NCBI RefSeq assembly: GCF_002786295.1
Contig: NZ_PGTC01000017.1
Location: forward strand, 124,001-188,000
Source of the DNA: Pseudooceanicola marinus
GTDB lineage: Bacteria > Pseudomonadota > Alphaproteobacteria > Rhodobacterales > Rhodobacteraceae
Length of the DNA stretch: 64,000 bases
Direction of reading: 5' to 3'
Both the position numbers and the translations under genes were made by a program. Under the pieces are notes generated by a model. The model saw only the letters and a program-made list of their open reading frames with translations. It was not told where the DNA came from and did no database searches. Below, one piece after another: positions 26,839-34,851 of this stretch (position 1 is the first letter of the stretch; the number at the start of each line of letters is the position of its first letter).

Positions 26839-27738
26839 ATGACACGCATCGCCCTGCTTGCCCTTTCCACCTGCCTCGCCCTGGCTACCGCCGCACAGGC
26901 CGAGACCGTGACCATCCAGACTTTTCCGGGCTCCGCAGAAGTCGAGACGCAGCCCGAGACGACCTTCGTCTACGACATGGCGGCGCTGGACACCCTGGAC
27001 GCGCTCGGCGTGCCCGGCCTGACCGCGATCAGCGACACCTACCTGGCCTACCTTTCGGACTACGCCGGAGATATCGGCACCCTCTTCGAGCCCGACTTCG
27101 AGGCGATCAACGCAGCCCAGCCGGACCTGGTGATCCTAGGGGGCCGGTCGCAGCCGCACCTGGAGGACGTGCAGCGCATCGTGCCATCCATCGACATGAC
27201 CATCTGGGGCGACGACATCATCGGCCAGGGTCTGGACCGGCTGGAGGCCTACGGCCGGATCTGGGGCCTGGAGGATGAGGCTGCCGCCCTGCGCCAGAAG
27301 GTCGATAATGCCGTCGCCGCCACGACACGGGCCGCCGAAGGCAAGGGCGACGCCCTGATCGTTCTGACCAACGGGCCCAAGGTGTCGGTCTACGGGCGCG
27401 GGTCGCGCTTTGGCTGGCTGCATGACCTAAGCGGGCTGGAAGAGGCCGCCGGCGATCTGACCGCCGAAACCCATGGTGAGGCCGTGTCCTTCGAGTACCT
27501 GCGCGAGATCGACCCGGACTGGCTTCTGGTCATCGACCGGATGGCGGCGATCGGCGGTGACGGCCCGAGTGCCCGCGCCACGCTGGACAACGCGTTGATG
27601 CGAGAAACCAAGGCCTGGCAGGCGGATCAGGTGATCTACCTCGACGCCGGGCCGCTCTACATCGCCGGGGGTGGCGTCCAGTCGACCCTGCAGACCCTGG
27701 AGACGCTACGCAGCGCCCTCGCCGCCGGCGAAGACTGA
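26839..27738 (+). CDS. Siderophore ABC transporter periplasmic binding protein
   Basis: 299 residues with a Sec signal (about 1-21, AQAET) and a Peripla_BP_2 domain. It resembles the FatB/CeuE/YclQ group: ETVTIQTFPGSAEVETQPETTFVYDMAALDTLDALGV at the start, then QPDLVILGGRSQPHLEDVQRI, and YLREIDPDWLLVIDRMAAIG. That group binds catecholate or petrobactin-like ferric siderophores. No permease gene follows; the FecCDE-type genes at the right end of the window are the nearest candidates. Confidence 0.88.
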   Translation: MTRIALLALSTCLALATAAQAETVTIQTFPGSAEVETQPETTFVYDMAALDTLDALGVPGLTAISDTYLAYLSDYAGDIGTLFEPDFEAINAAQPDLVILGGRSQPHLEDVQRIVPSIDMTIWGDDIIGQGLDRLEAYGRIWGLEDEAAALRQKVDNAVAATTRAAEGKGDALIVLTNGPKVSVYGRGSRFGWLHDLSGLEEAAGDLTAETHGEAVSFEYLREIDPDWLLVIDRMAAIGGDGPSARATLDNALMRETKAWQADQVIYLDAGPLYIAGGGVQSTLQTLETLRSALAAGED

Positions 27739-27826
27739 AGGGACGGCCGGCGCCACGTCGTGCGCCGACCTGTCGCCCCTCACCCTGCCCTGCTATAGCC
27801 AGATCGACACCATCGCCCGAGGCCAG

Positions 27827-29530
27827 ATGCTCCGCCAATTCTTCGACTACTATCGCCCGTGGAAGCGTCTGTTCTTCCTCGACTTCGGCTGTGCCGTGCT
27901 CTCCGGCCTCTTGGAGCTGGCGTTTCCGCTGGCCGTGCAGGCCTTCATCGACCGGCTGCTGCCCTCGGGCAATATCTCCCTCACGGTGCTTGCGGCCCTG
28001 GGTCTGATGGCGATCTACCTGCTGAACGCCGGGCTGATGGCGGTGGTGATCTACTGGGGTCACATGCTGGGCATCAACATCGAGACGGAGATGCGGCGCC
28101 GGGCCTTCGATCACCAGCAGAAACTGTCGTTTTCCTATTTCGACCGGGTTCGCACGGGCAAGCTGGTGGCGCGGGTGACCCGTGACCTGGAGGAGATCGG
28201 CGAGGTCGCCCACCACGGGCCGGAGGATCTGTTCATCGCCGTGATGACCTTCGTCGGGGCCTTCCTGCTGATGCTGACGATCAACCTGGAGCTGGCGCTG
28301 ATCACCGCCGCCGTCGTGCCCGCCTGCGTGGCCATCGTCGCGGTCTACGGCGGACGCATGACCCGCACCTGGCGCGACATCTATTCCCGCGTCGCGGCCT
28401 TCAACGTGCGGCTGGAAGAAAACGTCGGGGGTATGCGCGTCGTCCAGGCCTTCGCCAACGAAGAGCATGAAAGCGCGCTCTTCGCCCGCGACAACGCCGC
28501 CTACCGCGACACCAAGCTGTCGGCCTACAAGGTGATGGCCGCCTCCAGCTCTCTCAACTACATGGGCATGCGCCTGATCCAGGTGATCGTCATGGTGGCC
28601 GGGGCGATCTTCGTGCTGAACGGCTCGCTCTCCACCGGCGGTTTCGTCGCCTTCCTGCTGCTGGTCGGGGTCTTCTTCCGCCCGCTGGACAAGATCGCGG
28701 CGGTGATCGAGGTCTATCCGCGCGGCATCGCCGGGTTCCGCCGTTACCTCGACCTGATGGGCACGCAGCCCGAGGTGGCCAATGCCCCCGACGCGCGGCC
28801 CGCCGCGCCTTTCCGGGGCGAGGTGTGCTTCGAGCAGGTCCACTTCGACTACGGCGACGACCGGCCCGTGATCCGCGACATTTCCCTGACGGTGCCGGCC
28901 GGCCAGACGGTGGCCTTCGTCGGCCCTTCCGGCGCGGGCAAGACCACCCTTCTGTCCCTGCTGCCGCGGTTCTACGACGCGACCGAGGGGCGGATCCTGA
29001 TCGACGGCACCGACATCCGCGACGTCACCCTGTCCTCGCTGCGCCGCCAGATCGGGCTGGTCAGCCAGGATGTCTTCCTTTTCGGCGGCACCCTGATGGA
29101 AAACATCGCCTATGGCCGCCTGGACGCAAGCGAGGGGGAGATCCGGGAAGCCGCCGAGCGCGCCCAGCTGGGAGCGATGATCGACGCCATGCCCGAAGGA
29201 CTGCACACGGTCGTCGGGGAACGCGGCGTGATGCTGTCGGGCGGGCAGAAGCAACGGGTGGCGATTGCGCGGGCCTTCCTGAAGAACCCGCCGATCCTGG
29301 TGCTGGACGAGGCGACCTCGGCGCTGGATACCGAGACGGAGCGCCAGATCCAGGCCGCCCTGACCGAGCTGGCGCGGCATCGCACGACCCTGGTCATCGC
29401 GCACCGCCTCGACACGATCCGCGAGGCCGACCGGATTGTCGTCATGGATCACGGCCGGATCGTCGAGATGGGCACCGATGCCGAACTGCGCGCCCGCGCC
29501 GGGCGCTACGCCAGCCTGAACGGCGTCTGA
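27827..29530 (+). CDS. ABC half-transporter (membrane domain fused to ATPase)
   Basis: 567 residues. A type I exporter-fold membrane domain with six helices (about 15-310) is followed by an ATPase with Walker A GPSGAGKTT (about 365), signature LSGGQKQR (about 470), Walker B ILVLDEATSALDTE and H-loop VIAHRLDT. It must dimerise. It lies 88 bases after the siderophore-binding-protein gene, so it may export a siderophore or, like IrtAB/YbtPQ, import or process ferric chelates at the inner membrane. No strong ribosome binding site was seen before the ATG at 27827, chosen from family length. Confidence 0.85.
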   Translation: MLRQFFDYYRPWKRLFFLDFGCAVLSGLLELAFPLAVQAFIDRLLPSGNISLTVLAALGLMAIYLLNAGLMAVVIYWGHMLGINIETEMRRRAFDHQQKLSFSYFDRVRTGKLVARVTRDLEEIGEVAHHGPEDLFIAVMTFVGAFLLMLTINLELALITAAVVPACVAIVAVYGGRMTRTWRDIYSRVAAFNVRLEENVGGMRVVQAFANEEHESALFARDNAAYRDTKLSAYKVMAASSSLNYMGMRLIQVIVMVAGAIFVLNGSLSTGGFVAFLLLVGVFFRPLDKIAAVIEVYPRGIAGFRRYLDLMGTQPEVANAPDARPAAPFRGEVCFEQVHFDYGDDRPVIRDISLTVPAGQTVAFVGPSGAGKTTLLSLLPRFYDATEGRILIDGTDIRDVTLSSLRRQIGLVSQDVFLFGGTLMENIAYGRLDASEGEIREAAERAQLGAMIDAMPEGLHTVVGERGVMLSGGQKQRVAIARAFLKNPPILVLDEATSALDTETERQIQAALTELARHRTTLVIAHRLDTIREADRIVVMDHGRIVEMGTDAELRARAGRYASLNGV

Positions 29531-29549
29531 GGCACCGGCGGCGACGGCG

Positions 29550-29763
29550 CGCTGGCGAGGAGGGTGAGTTCGGTTCCCGGCTGGTCGGCGCTGCAGGCCT
29601 CCATCGCCGGCGCGGTCGCGGCGCTGCGCAGACCATCGTCAACGTGTTGATGGCGCGCGACTGTGCGCACCTGCCGGTGGTGCAGACGCCGATCGCGCCG
29701 GCCATGACAGTCCGTCTTGCCCGCGCCGATTGCTTTCTGAAGGAGGTGCTGGCCGAAGGTTGA
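29550..29763 (+). pseudogene. Probable remnant of a LysR-type regulator C-terminus
   Basis: Two reading frames together spell pieces that look like the end of a LysR substrate-binding domain: SVPGWSALQASIAGAVAAL in one frame, then after a shift near 29625 DCAHLPVVQTPIAPAMTVRLARADCFL in another. No start and no DNA-binding domain are present. It is likely a decayed fragment; the identification rests on short motifs. Confidence 0.35.
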
Positions 29764-29790
29764 TCCCGGCGCAGTTCATTGCGCCGGGAT
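29763..29790 (-). terminator. Putative terminator hairpin of the amidohydrolase operon
   Basis: A perfect 11-base inverted repeat (ATCCCGGCGCA / TGCGCCGGGAT) with a 6-base loop lies 9 bases beyond the amidohydrolase stop. The T-run is weak (TCAACCTTC), so termination may be incomplete or rho-assisted. Confidence 0.55.
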
Positions 29791-29798
29791 AGCTTCAC

Positions 29799-30866
29799 TC
29801 AGATCTTGAAGACCTTTCGCGCCACGTCCTCGTAGAAGGCCTTTTTCGCGGCCTCGGGCACATCCATGTGGTCGAAGACGCCGACCTCTTCCGGCACGTA
29901 CTGCCAAGGGTAATCCATGGCGTACATCATCCGGTCGACCCCGATCACCTCCTGCACGAACTTCACCGGCGGCGCCCAGCCGACACCCGAGGAGGTGTAG
30001 TAGAAGTTGTCGATCAGGTAGTCCCAGGCGCGCCGCTTCAGCGGCTGCACGTTGGGATGGCGCCCTGTCTTCGAGATATGCCCGTGCATGTAGTCGATCC
30101 GGTAAAGCCAGTAGGGCAGCGCCTCGCCACAGTGACCGAGGATGATGTTCAGCTTCGGGAAGCGGTCGAAAAGGCCCGACACAACGAGGCGCAGGGCATG
30201 CAGCCCGGTCTCGCAGGCAAAGCCGTAGACGGCGGCATCCAGGCAACGCGGCAGGAAGGGGTCGATCATGTCGGCCGGCGGCGTGTTGGGGTGCAGGTAG
30301 ATCGGCACGTCCAGCGCCTCGGCCGCCTCGAAGAGGCCCCAGTATTTCTCGTCATCCAGATAGACGCCCAGGGTGTGCGAGTTCAGGATCCCGCCGCGCA
30401 GTCCCAGCTTGGTCACGCCGCGCTCCAGCTCCTTTTCGGCCTCGCCGATGTCCAGCGGAGAGAAAGCCGCCAGCCCCAGGAAGCGGTCGGGATGGGCGGC
30501 AACGCCCTCGGCCAGCATATCGTTGGCCATCCGCGCCAGCGCAGTGCCCTGCGCGGGCTCGAAGACCTGCACACCGGGGCTGGAGAGCGCCAGCACCGCC
30601 ATGTCGATGCCCGCTGCGTCCATGTCCGCCAGCCGCTCCTCCCCCAGAGAGGTGATGCGACGGTTGTGCGCCTGGGCCTTCTCGGTCTTCGATTTGCCGA
30701 AGAAACCCCATAGGCTCTGGAACCCCGGATCGCTGATGGAACCGTCGTCGAGGCCCTTGATGTAGAGATCCTTGATCTCCTGCGGCAGCCAGGCCTCCTC
30801 GGTCGCGATCCGCTTGTAGGGCGGATTGGGGTTGCGCGGAGGCATTTCGGGATAGCGCACACTCAT
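29799..30866 (-). CDS. Amidohydrolase family 2 protein, decarboxylase-like
   Basis: 355 residues of the ACMSD/gamma-resorcylate decarboxylase group. The N-terminal metal motif is RIATEEAW (Glu-x-Ala form, as in LigW-type 5-carboxyvanillate decarboxylase, rather than His-x-His), with metal/catalytic His in YLHPNTP and ILGHCGEALPYW, and Asp in MYAMDYPWQY. It probably decarboxylates or hydrolyses a hydroxylated aromatic acid. The four-base overlap with the TRAP permease gene indicates that the substrate is brought in by that transporter. Confidence 0.82.
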   Translation of the reverse strand: MSVRYPEMPPRNPNPPYKRIATEEAWLPQEIKDLYIKGLDDGSISDPGFQSLWGFFGKSKTEKAQAHNRRITSLGEERLADMDAAGIDMAVLALSSPGVQVFEPAQGTALARMANDMLAEGVAAHPDRFLGLAAFSPLDIGEAEKELERGVTKLGLRGGILNSHTLGVYLDDEKYWGLFEAAEALDVPIYLHPNTPPADMIDPFLPRCLDAAVYGFACETGLHALRLVVSGLFDRFPKLNIILGHCGEALPYWLYRIDYMHGHISKTGRHPNVQPLKRRAWDYLIDNFYYTSSGVGWAPPVKFVQEVIGVDRMMYAMDYPWQYVPEEVGVFDHMDVPEAAKKAFYEDVARKVFKI

Positions 30867-32770
30867 GTCGTTCGTCCTTCTTCAAGTGTCTTGGGATCAG
30901 TTTTGCGGGGAAAATCGCCCCGCCCGCCGCCTGCGAAACGGGTCAGCAGCCAGGCGATCGGTAGAGAGGCCAGCGCGCCGATCAGCGCGAGCAGGCTTGC
31001 AGGGGGCAGCACGGCGGTCAGCGCGCCGATGCCAAGGGCCAATATTCCGACCGCCAGGCGCCACGGTCCGCCGCCATAGGCGCGACGGTTGGCCAGCACC
31101 TCGGCCAGCAGGAAGCCAGCGACGGCGATGGTGATGACCGAGACCGCGATCTCTTCCCATGTGCCGTGCCAGACCAGTGCCGGGTTCAGCGCGAAGACGA
31201 AGGGCAGCAGGTAGGCGGTCACCGCCAGCTTCACCCCCGTGACACCGGTCTGCCACATGTCCGCGCCGGCGATGGAGGCGGCCGAATAGCTGGCGATGGC
31301 GACGGGGGGCGTCAGCATCGACAGCAGGCCGAAGTAGAAGATGAAGAGATGCGCGCTCATCTGTTCGACGCCCGCCTTGACCAGAGCAGGCGCCAGCAGG
31401 ACCGAGATCACCACGTAGACGCCGGTCGTCGGCATCCCGACCCCCAGGATCACGGCCAGGGCGGCGGTGGCAGCCAAGAGCGACAGCAGCCCGCCCGCGG
31501 CGGCGATCTTGCCAAGTGCCAGGGTCAGCGCGAAGCCCAGGCCGGTGACATTGATCGTGCCGATCACGATACCCGCCACGGCGCTGACCAGGATCACAGG
31601 CACCAAGGTCTGGCCCGAGATCGCCAGGATCCGGCCGAGGAACCGCGGCGACAGCGTCTCGCGCGGGGCGCGGACCAGATTCAGCGCCAGCGCGGCCAGG
31701 GCCGAATAGAGCGCGGCCTTGCCCGGCCCATATCCCAGCACGAACAGGAACCAGATCAGCACGCCAAGCGGGGCCAGCAGCGGCCAGGCCCCCAGAAGGG
31801 CGGCGCCGGGTTTCGGCAGGCTGTCGCGCGCCTCGCCCTCGATGCCGTGGGCGACGGCAAAGCGATCCACCTGGCGGTACAGCAGGTAGTAGTAGAAGAA
31901 CGCGGGCAAAAAGGCCGCGATCACCACGTCACCGTATCCCACCTGAAGAAACTCGGCGATGACGAAGGCCGTGGCGCCCATCACCGGGGGCGCGATCTGC
32001 CCGCCGTTGGAGGCCACCGCCTCGATCGCGGCGGCATAGCGCGACGGGAACCCCGCCTTTTTCATCATCGGGATGGTGACCACACCGGTCGACATGACAT
32101 TGGCCACGGTCGAGCCCGACAACGTGCCGAAGAGAGACGAAGCCAGGATCGCCACCTTGGCCGGCCCGCCCCGGCGGTGCCCCATCAGCGACAGCGCCAG
32201 CCGGGTCATGGCGTCCGATCCACCCACGGCAGTCAGCACCACGCCGAACAGGATGAACCCCATGATCTGATTGGCCGCCACGTTCAGCACCAGCCCGGGC
32301 ACGCCGTTGCTGTCGTTGTAGACATAGAGCAGGTAACGCGCCGGCTTCAGGTAGGCCCCTTCAAAGAGCCCCGGTGCCAGCCAGCCCCAGAAGCCATAGG
32401 CCATGAACACCACGCCCAGCACCGCGAGGACCATGCCGCAATGGCGCCGCGTGGCCTCCAGCATCCCGGCAATGGCAAAGACTGCGGGGACCCATTTCTC
32501 CGGCCCCCGCAGATGGGCCGTCAGCAGCCAGTCCTCATAGTTCCAGGCCAGCCAGAGCCAGCCGCCCATGGCGGCAAGGGCAAAGGCCAGGTCGGGCCAG
32601 CGCCAGCCCCCGGCAAGAGGCTTGGCCACCAGGCCCGCCAGCACCGCCAGCCCCAGCACGACGGCCAGGTATTGCTCGGTGATGACCACGGCGCCCAGGC
32701 GCCCGGGCAGATCGAGGATCCAGGCGATCCCCAGCACCGGCAGAAGCGCGGTGGCGATCCGTCTGCTCAT
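30863..32770 (-). CDS. TRAP transporter fused permease (DctQM, TAXI type)
   Basis: 635 residues with about 15-17 hydrophobic segments. The small-subunit-like part is N-terminal (1-150), and the large TRAP permease core follows with GSDAMTRLALSLMGHRRGGPAKVAILASSLFGTLSGSTVANVMSTG, SNGGQIAPPVMGATAFV and GVGMPTTGVYVV, the signatures of the fused 4TM/12TM family. It uses an ion gradient with the TAXI binding protein encoded upstream to import an organic acid. It lies between that gene and the amidohydrolase gene. Confidence 0.93.
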   Translation of the reverse strand: MSRRIATALLPVLGIAWILDLPGRLGAVVITEQYLAVVLGLAVLAGLVAKPLAGGWRWPDLAFALAAMGGWLWLAWNYEDWLLTAHLRGPEKWVPAVFAIAGMLEATRRHCGMVLAVLGVVFMAYGFWGWLAPGLFEGAYLKPARYLLYVYNDSNGVPGLVLNVAANQIMGFILFGVVLTAVGGSDAMTRLALSLMGHRRGGPAKVAILASSLFGTLSGSTVANVMSTGVVTIPMMKKAGFPSRYAAAIEAVASNGGQIAPPVMGATAFVIAEFLQVGYGDVVIAAFLPAFFYYYLLYRQVDRFAVAHGIEGEARDSLPKPGAALLGAWPLLAPLGVLIWFLFVLGYGPGKAALYSALAALALNLVRAPRETLSPRFLGRILAISGQTLVPVILVSAVAGIVIGTINVTGLGFALTLALGKIAAAGGLLSLLAATAALAVILGVGMPTTGVYVVISVLLAPALVKAGVEQMSAHLFIFYFGLLSMLTPPVAIASYSAASIAGADMWQTGVTGVKLAVTAYLLPFVFALNPALVWHGTWEEIAVSVITIAVAGFLLAEVLANRRAYGGGPWRLAVGILALGIGALTAVLPPASLLALIGALASLPIAWLLTRFAGGGRGDFPRKTDPKTLEEGRTT

Positions 32771-32791
32771 GACAGGACTCCTTCGCCGCGC

Positions 32792-33787
32792 TTACTGCAG
32801 GGCAGCGTCGCGGGCGGCGTTTTCCTCGGACCAGATCCCCTTCTCGGTGAAGAAGGCGACGGCGGCCGGGTGGTAGGGTACCGTGTTGGTCGGCGCGGCC
32901 ATCAGCTCCTGCGCGGCGGCGGCCAGCGGCGGGTAGTCGGCCTTGAGCCCCGGCAACCCGTCGTAAAGCGCGCTCAGGATCGCCGTCGCATCCTCATCCG
33001 ATAGATCGGCAGAGGCGGTCAGGTAGACGTCATAGGCCGAAACGGTGACCGGATCCGTGATCTCGGGCATCCGGGGATTGGGCGCGACCTCCATCAGGTA
33101 GACCCCGTTGAACAGGTCGTTGATCGCCTCGCTTGTGGCGCCCTCGCCGGTGATGGACAGATAGCGGATGCCGCCCGGGATCGTCGCGTGGGCCTGCTGA
33201 GTCAGCGGAATGCCGACCGCCACGCCAGTCGCATCCACCGCCCCCTCGGTCAAAGCCTCCATCCCCTGGCTCAGGCCGGCGACGGTCACGCCCTCGACCT
33301 GATCCAGCGACAGGCCGCCAGCCTGCAGGATGGCCGTGTTCACACGCCCCGTAGCCGCCTGGGCCGACAGTTCGGTGATGACCTTCTTGCCCGCCAGATC
33401 CGAGACCTCGGTCATGCCGCTTTCCGCACGCACGACCAGCGCCTGGCGCAGCGGCCAGAGACGGGCCAGAACGCGGATGTCGGTGTAGGGGTCATTGCCG
33501 TATTCGCCCCGGTACCACGCGCCCACATCGATCGAGGAATTCAGCCCAAGCGTCACCTCGCCCGCGTCAATCAGCGGGATGTAGACCGAGGATCCGGTGA
33601 ACGGCTGGACCGTCACCTGCCTTTGCAGGTTCTCTTGCAACGAGGCGGCAATACCGCCGCCGATGGTGTAGTAGAGCGTGCCCTGCGGGTTGGTGCCCAG
33701 CGTGATGCGCCCCTGGGCCTGGGCCGGTGCGGCCACACCGATGGTAGCGGCCACCGCGCAAGCAGCGGCCAGAAAACGTCCGATCAT
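32792..33787 (-). CDS. TAXI-family TRAP solute-binding protein
   Basis: 331 residues with a Sec signal peptide (about 1-24, AQAQG). The TAXI hallmark begins RITLGTNPQGTLYYTIGGGIAASL, followed by SSVYIPLIDAGEVTLGLNSSIDV. It delivers the substrate to the fused TRAP permease. First gene of the TRAP-amidohydrolase operon, divergent from a LysR gene 109 bases away. Confidence 0.92.
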   Translation of the reverse strand: MIGRFLAAACAVAATIGVAAPAQAQGRITLGTNPQGTLYYTIGGGIAASLQENLQRQVTVQPFTGSSVYIPLIDAGEVTLGLNSSIDVGAWYRGEYGNDPYTDIRVLARLWPLRQALVVRAESGMTEVSDLAGKKVITELSAQAATGRVNTAILQAGGLSLDQVEGVTVAGLSQGMEALTEGAVDATGVAVGIPLTQQAHATIPGGIRYLSITGEGATSEAINDLFNGVYLMEVAPNPRMPEITDPVTVSAYDVYLTASADLSDEDATAILSALYDGLPGLKADYPPLAAAAQELMAAPTNTVPYHPAAVAFFTEKGIWSEENAARDAALQ

Positions 33788-33896
33788 TATATCCTCCCTT
33801 GCCGGCAGCTCCTCTTCCGCCGGGAGGTCAGATTAACATTGTTCGATTGTCCCTTTTGATGAATGTTACAGAGATATTCATGCAGGAACTTTATGA

Positions 33897-34793
33897 ATGA
33901 TCGTCTCCCACCTGACCCTTCGGCAATTGCAGGCGATCCGCGCGATCTATGACGCAGGCCAGATCTCGGCCGCAGCGGAGGCGCTGGCAGTCAGCCAGTC
34001 GGCAGCCAGCGTCCTGCTAAGCCAGGCCGAGGCGACCCTGGGCACACGCCTTTTCGACCGGACGACCCGCCGGGTCACCCCGACCGAGGCGGTGGAGCAG
34101 ATCATCGGCATCGTGAACCGCATCCTGTCGGACGTGGCCTCGATCGACGCGGTGATGACTGACCTGAAGGAACTGGAGCGCGGGGTGGTGCGCGTCGCCG
34201 CGACACCCGCCACCGGCATCGCCCTGCTGCCACGCACCGTCGAACGCTTTCTCTCTGCGCATCCACGCGTTCACCTTGAGATGAACGACTGCGCGCCCGA
34301 CCAGTTCTTCAGCCTGATCCGCGAAGAGAAGGTGGATTTCGGCATCGGCATACCACCCGCCGACCGCGCCGATTTCGACTATCGGGTTCTGCACCATGAC
34401 CCCGTGCATCTGGTCTGCCACCGAACCCATCCGCTGGCCCGTCGTCCCCACGTGGCCTGGCGCGCGCTGGACGGTGAACCGCTGATCCTGGCACGGCGCA
34501 ACTACGGGGTCCGCGAACAGGTCGAGGCGACGATCCGCGCCGCGGGCGGCACCCCGAATGTCGTCAGCGAAATCGGTTTTCTCTATTCAGCGGAATGGAT
34601 GGTGGCCAGCGGCATGGGCATGGCCGCCTTCCCTGCCCGGCTGGCCCAGGCCATCCGCAATCCAGAGGTGGTGGTGGTGCCGCTGGTCGATCCGGTGATC
34701 ACCCGCACCATGGCCGTCATCAGCCGCCGAGGACGCAGCCTGTCGCCCCCGGCACAACGTTTCGTCGAGTTGCTGGCCGCGGATCTGAGGTAG
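33897..34793 (+). CDS. LysR-family transcriptional regulator of the TRAP operon
   Basis: 298 residues. An N-terminal winged helix-turn-helix (1-60: LTLRQLQAIRAIYDAGQISAAAEALAVSQSAASVLLSQAEATLGTRLFDR) precedes a LysR_substrate domain (about 90-295). It is transcribed divergently from the TAXI-TRAP-amidohydrolase operon with a 109-base shared promoter region, the classical arrangement for a LysR activator and its target. The inducer is probably the imported acid. Confidence 0.93.
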   Translation: MIVSHLTLRQLQAIRAIYDAGQISAAAEALAVSQSAASVLLSQAEATLGTRLFDRTTRRVTPTEAVEQIIGIVNRILSDVASIDAVMTDLKELERGVVRVAATPATGIALLPRTVERFLSAHPRVHLEMNDCAPDQFFSLIREEKVDFGIGIPPADRADFDYRVLHHDPVHLVCHRTHPLARRPHVAWRALDGEPLILARRNYGVREQVEATIRAAGGTPNVVSEIGFLYSAEWMVASGMGMAAFPARLAQAIRNPEVVVVPLVDPVITRTMAVISRRGRSLSPPAQRFVELLAADLR

Positions 34794-34851
34794 CCAATGC
34801 GCGACAAACTAGCGGCGAGTTGTGACCCGTAGGTCCATATTTGATCCTGGC

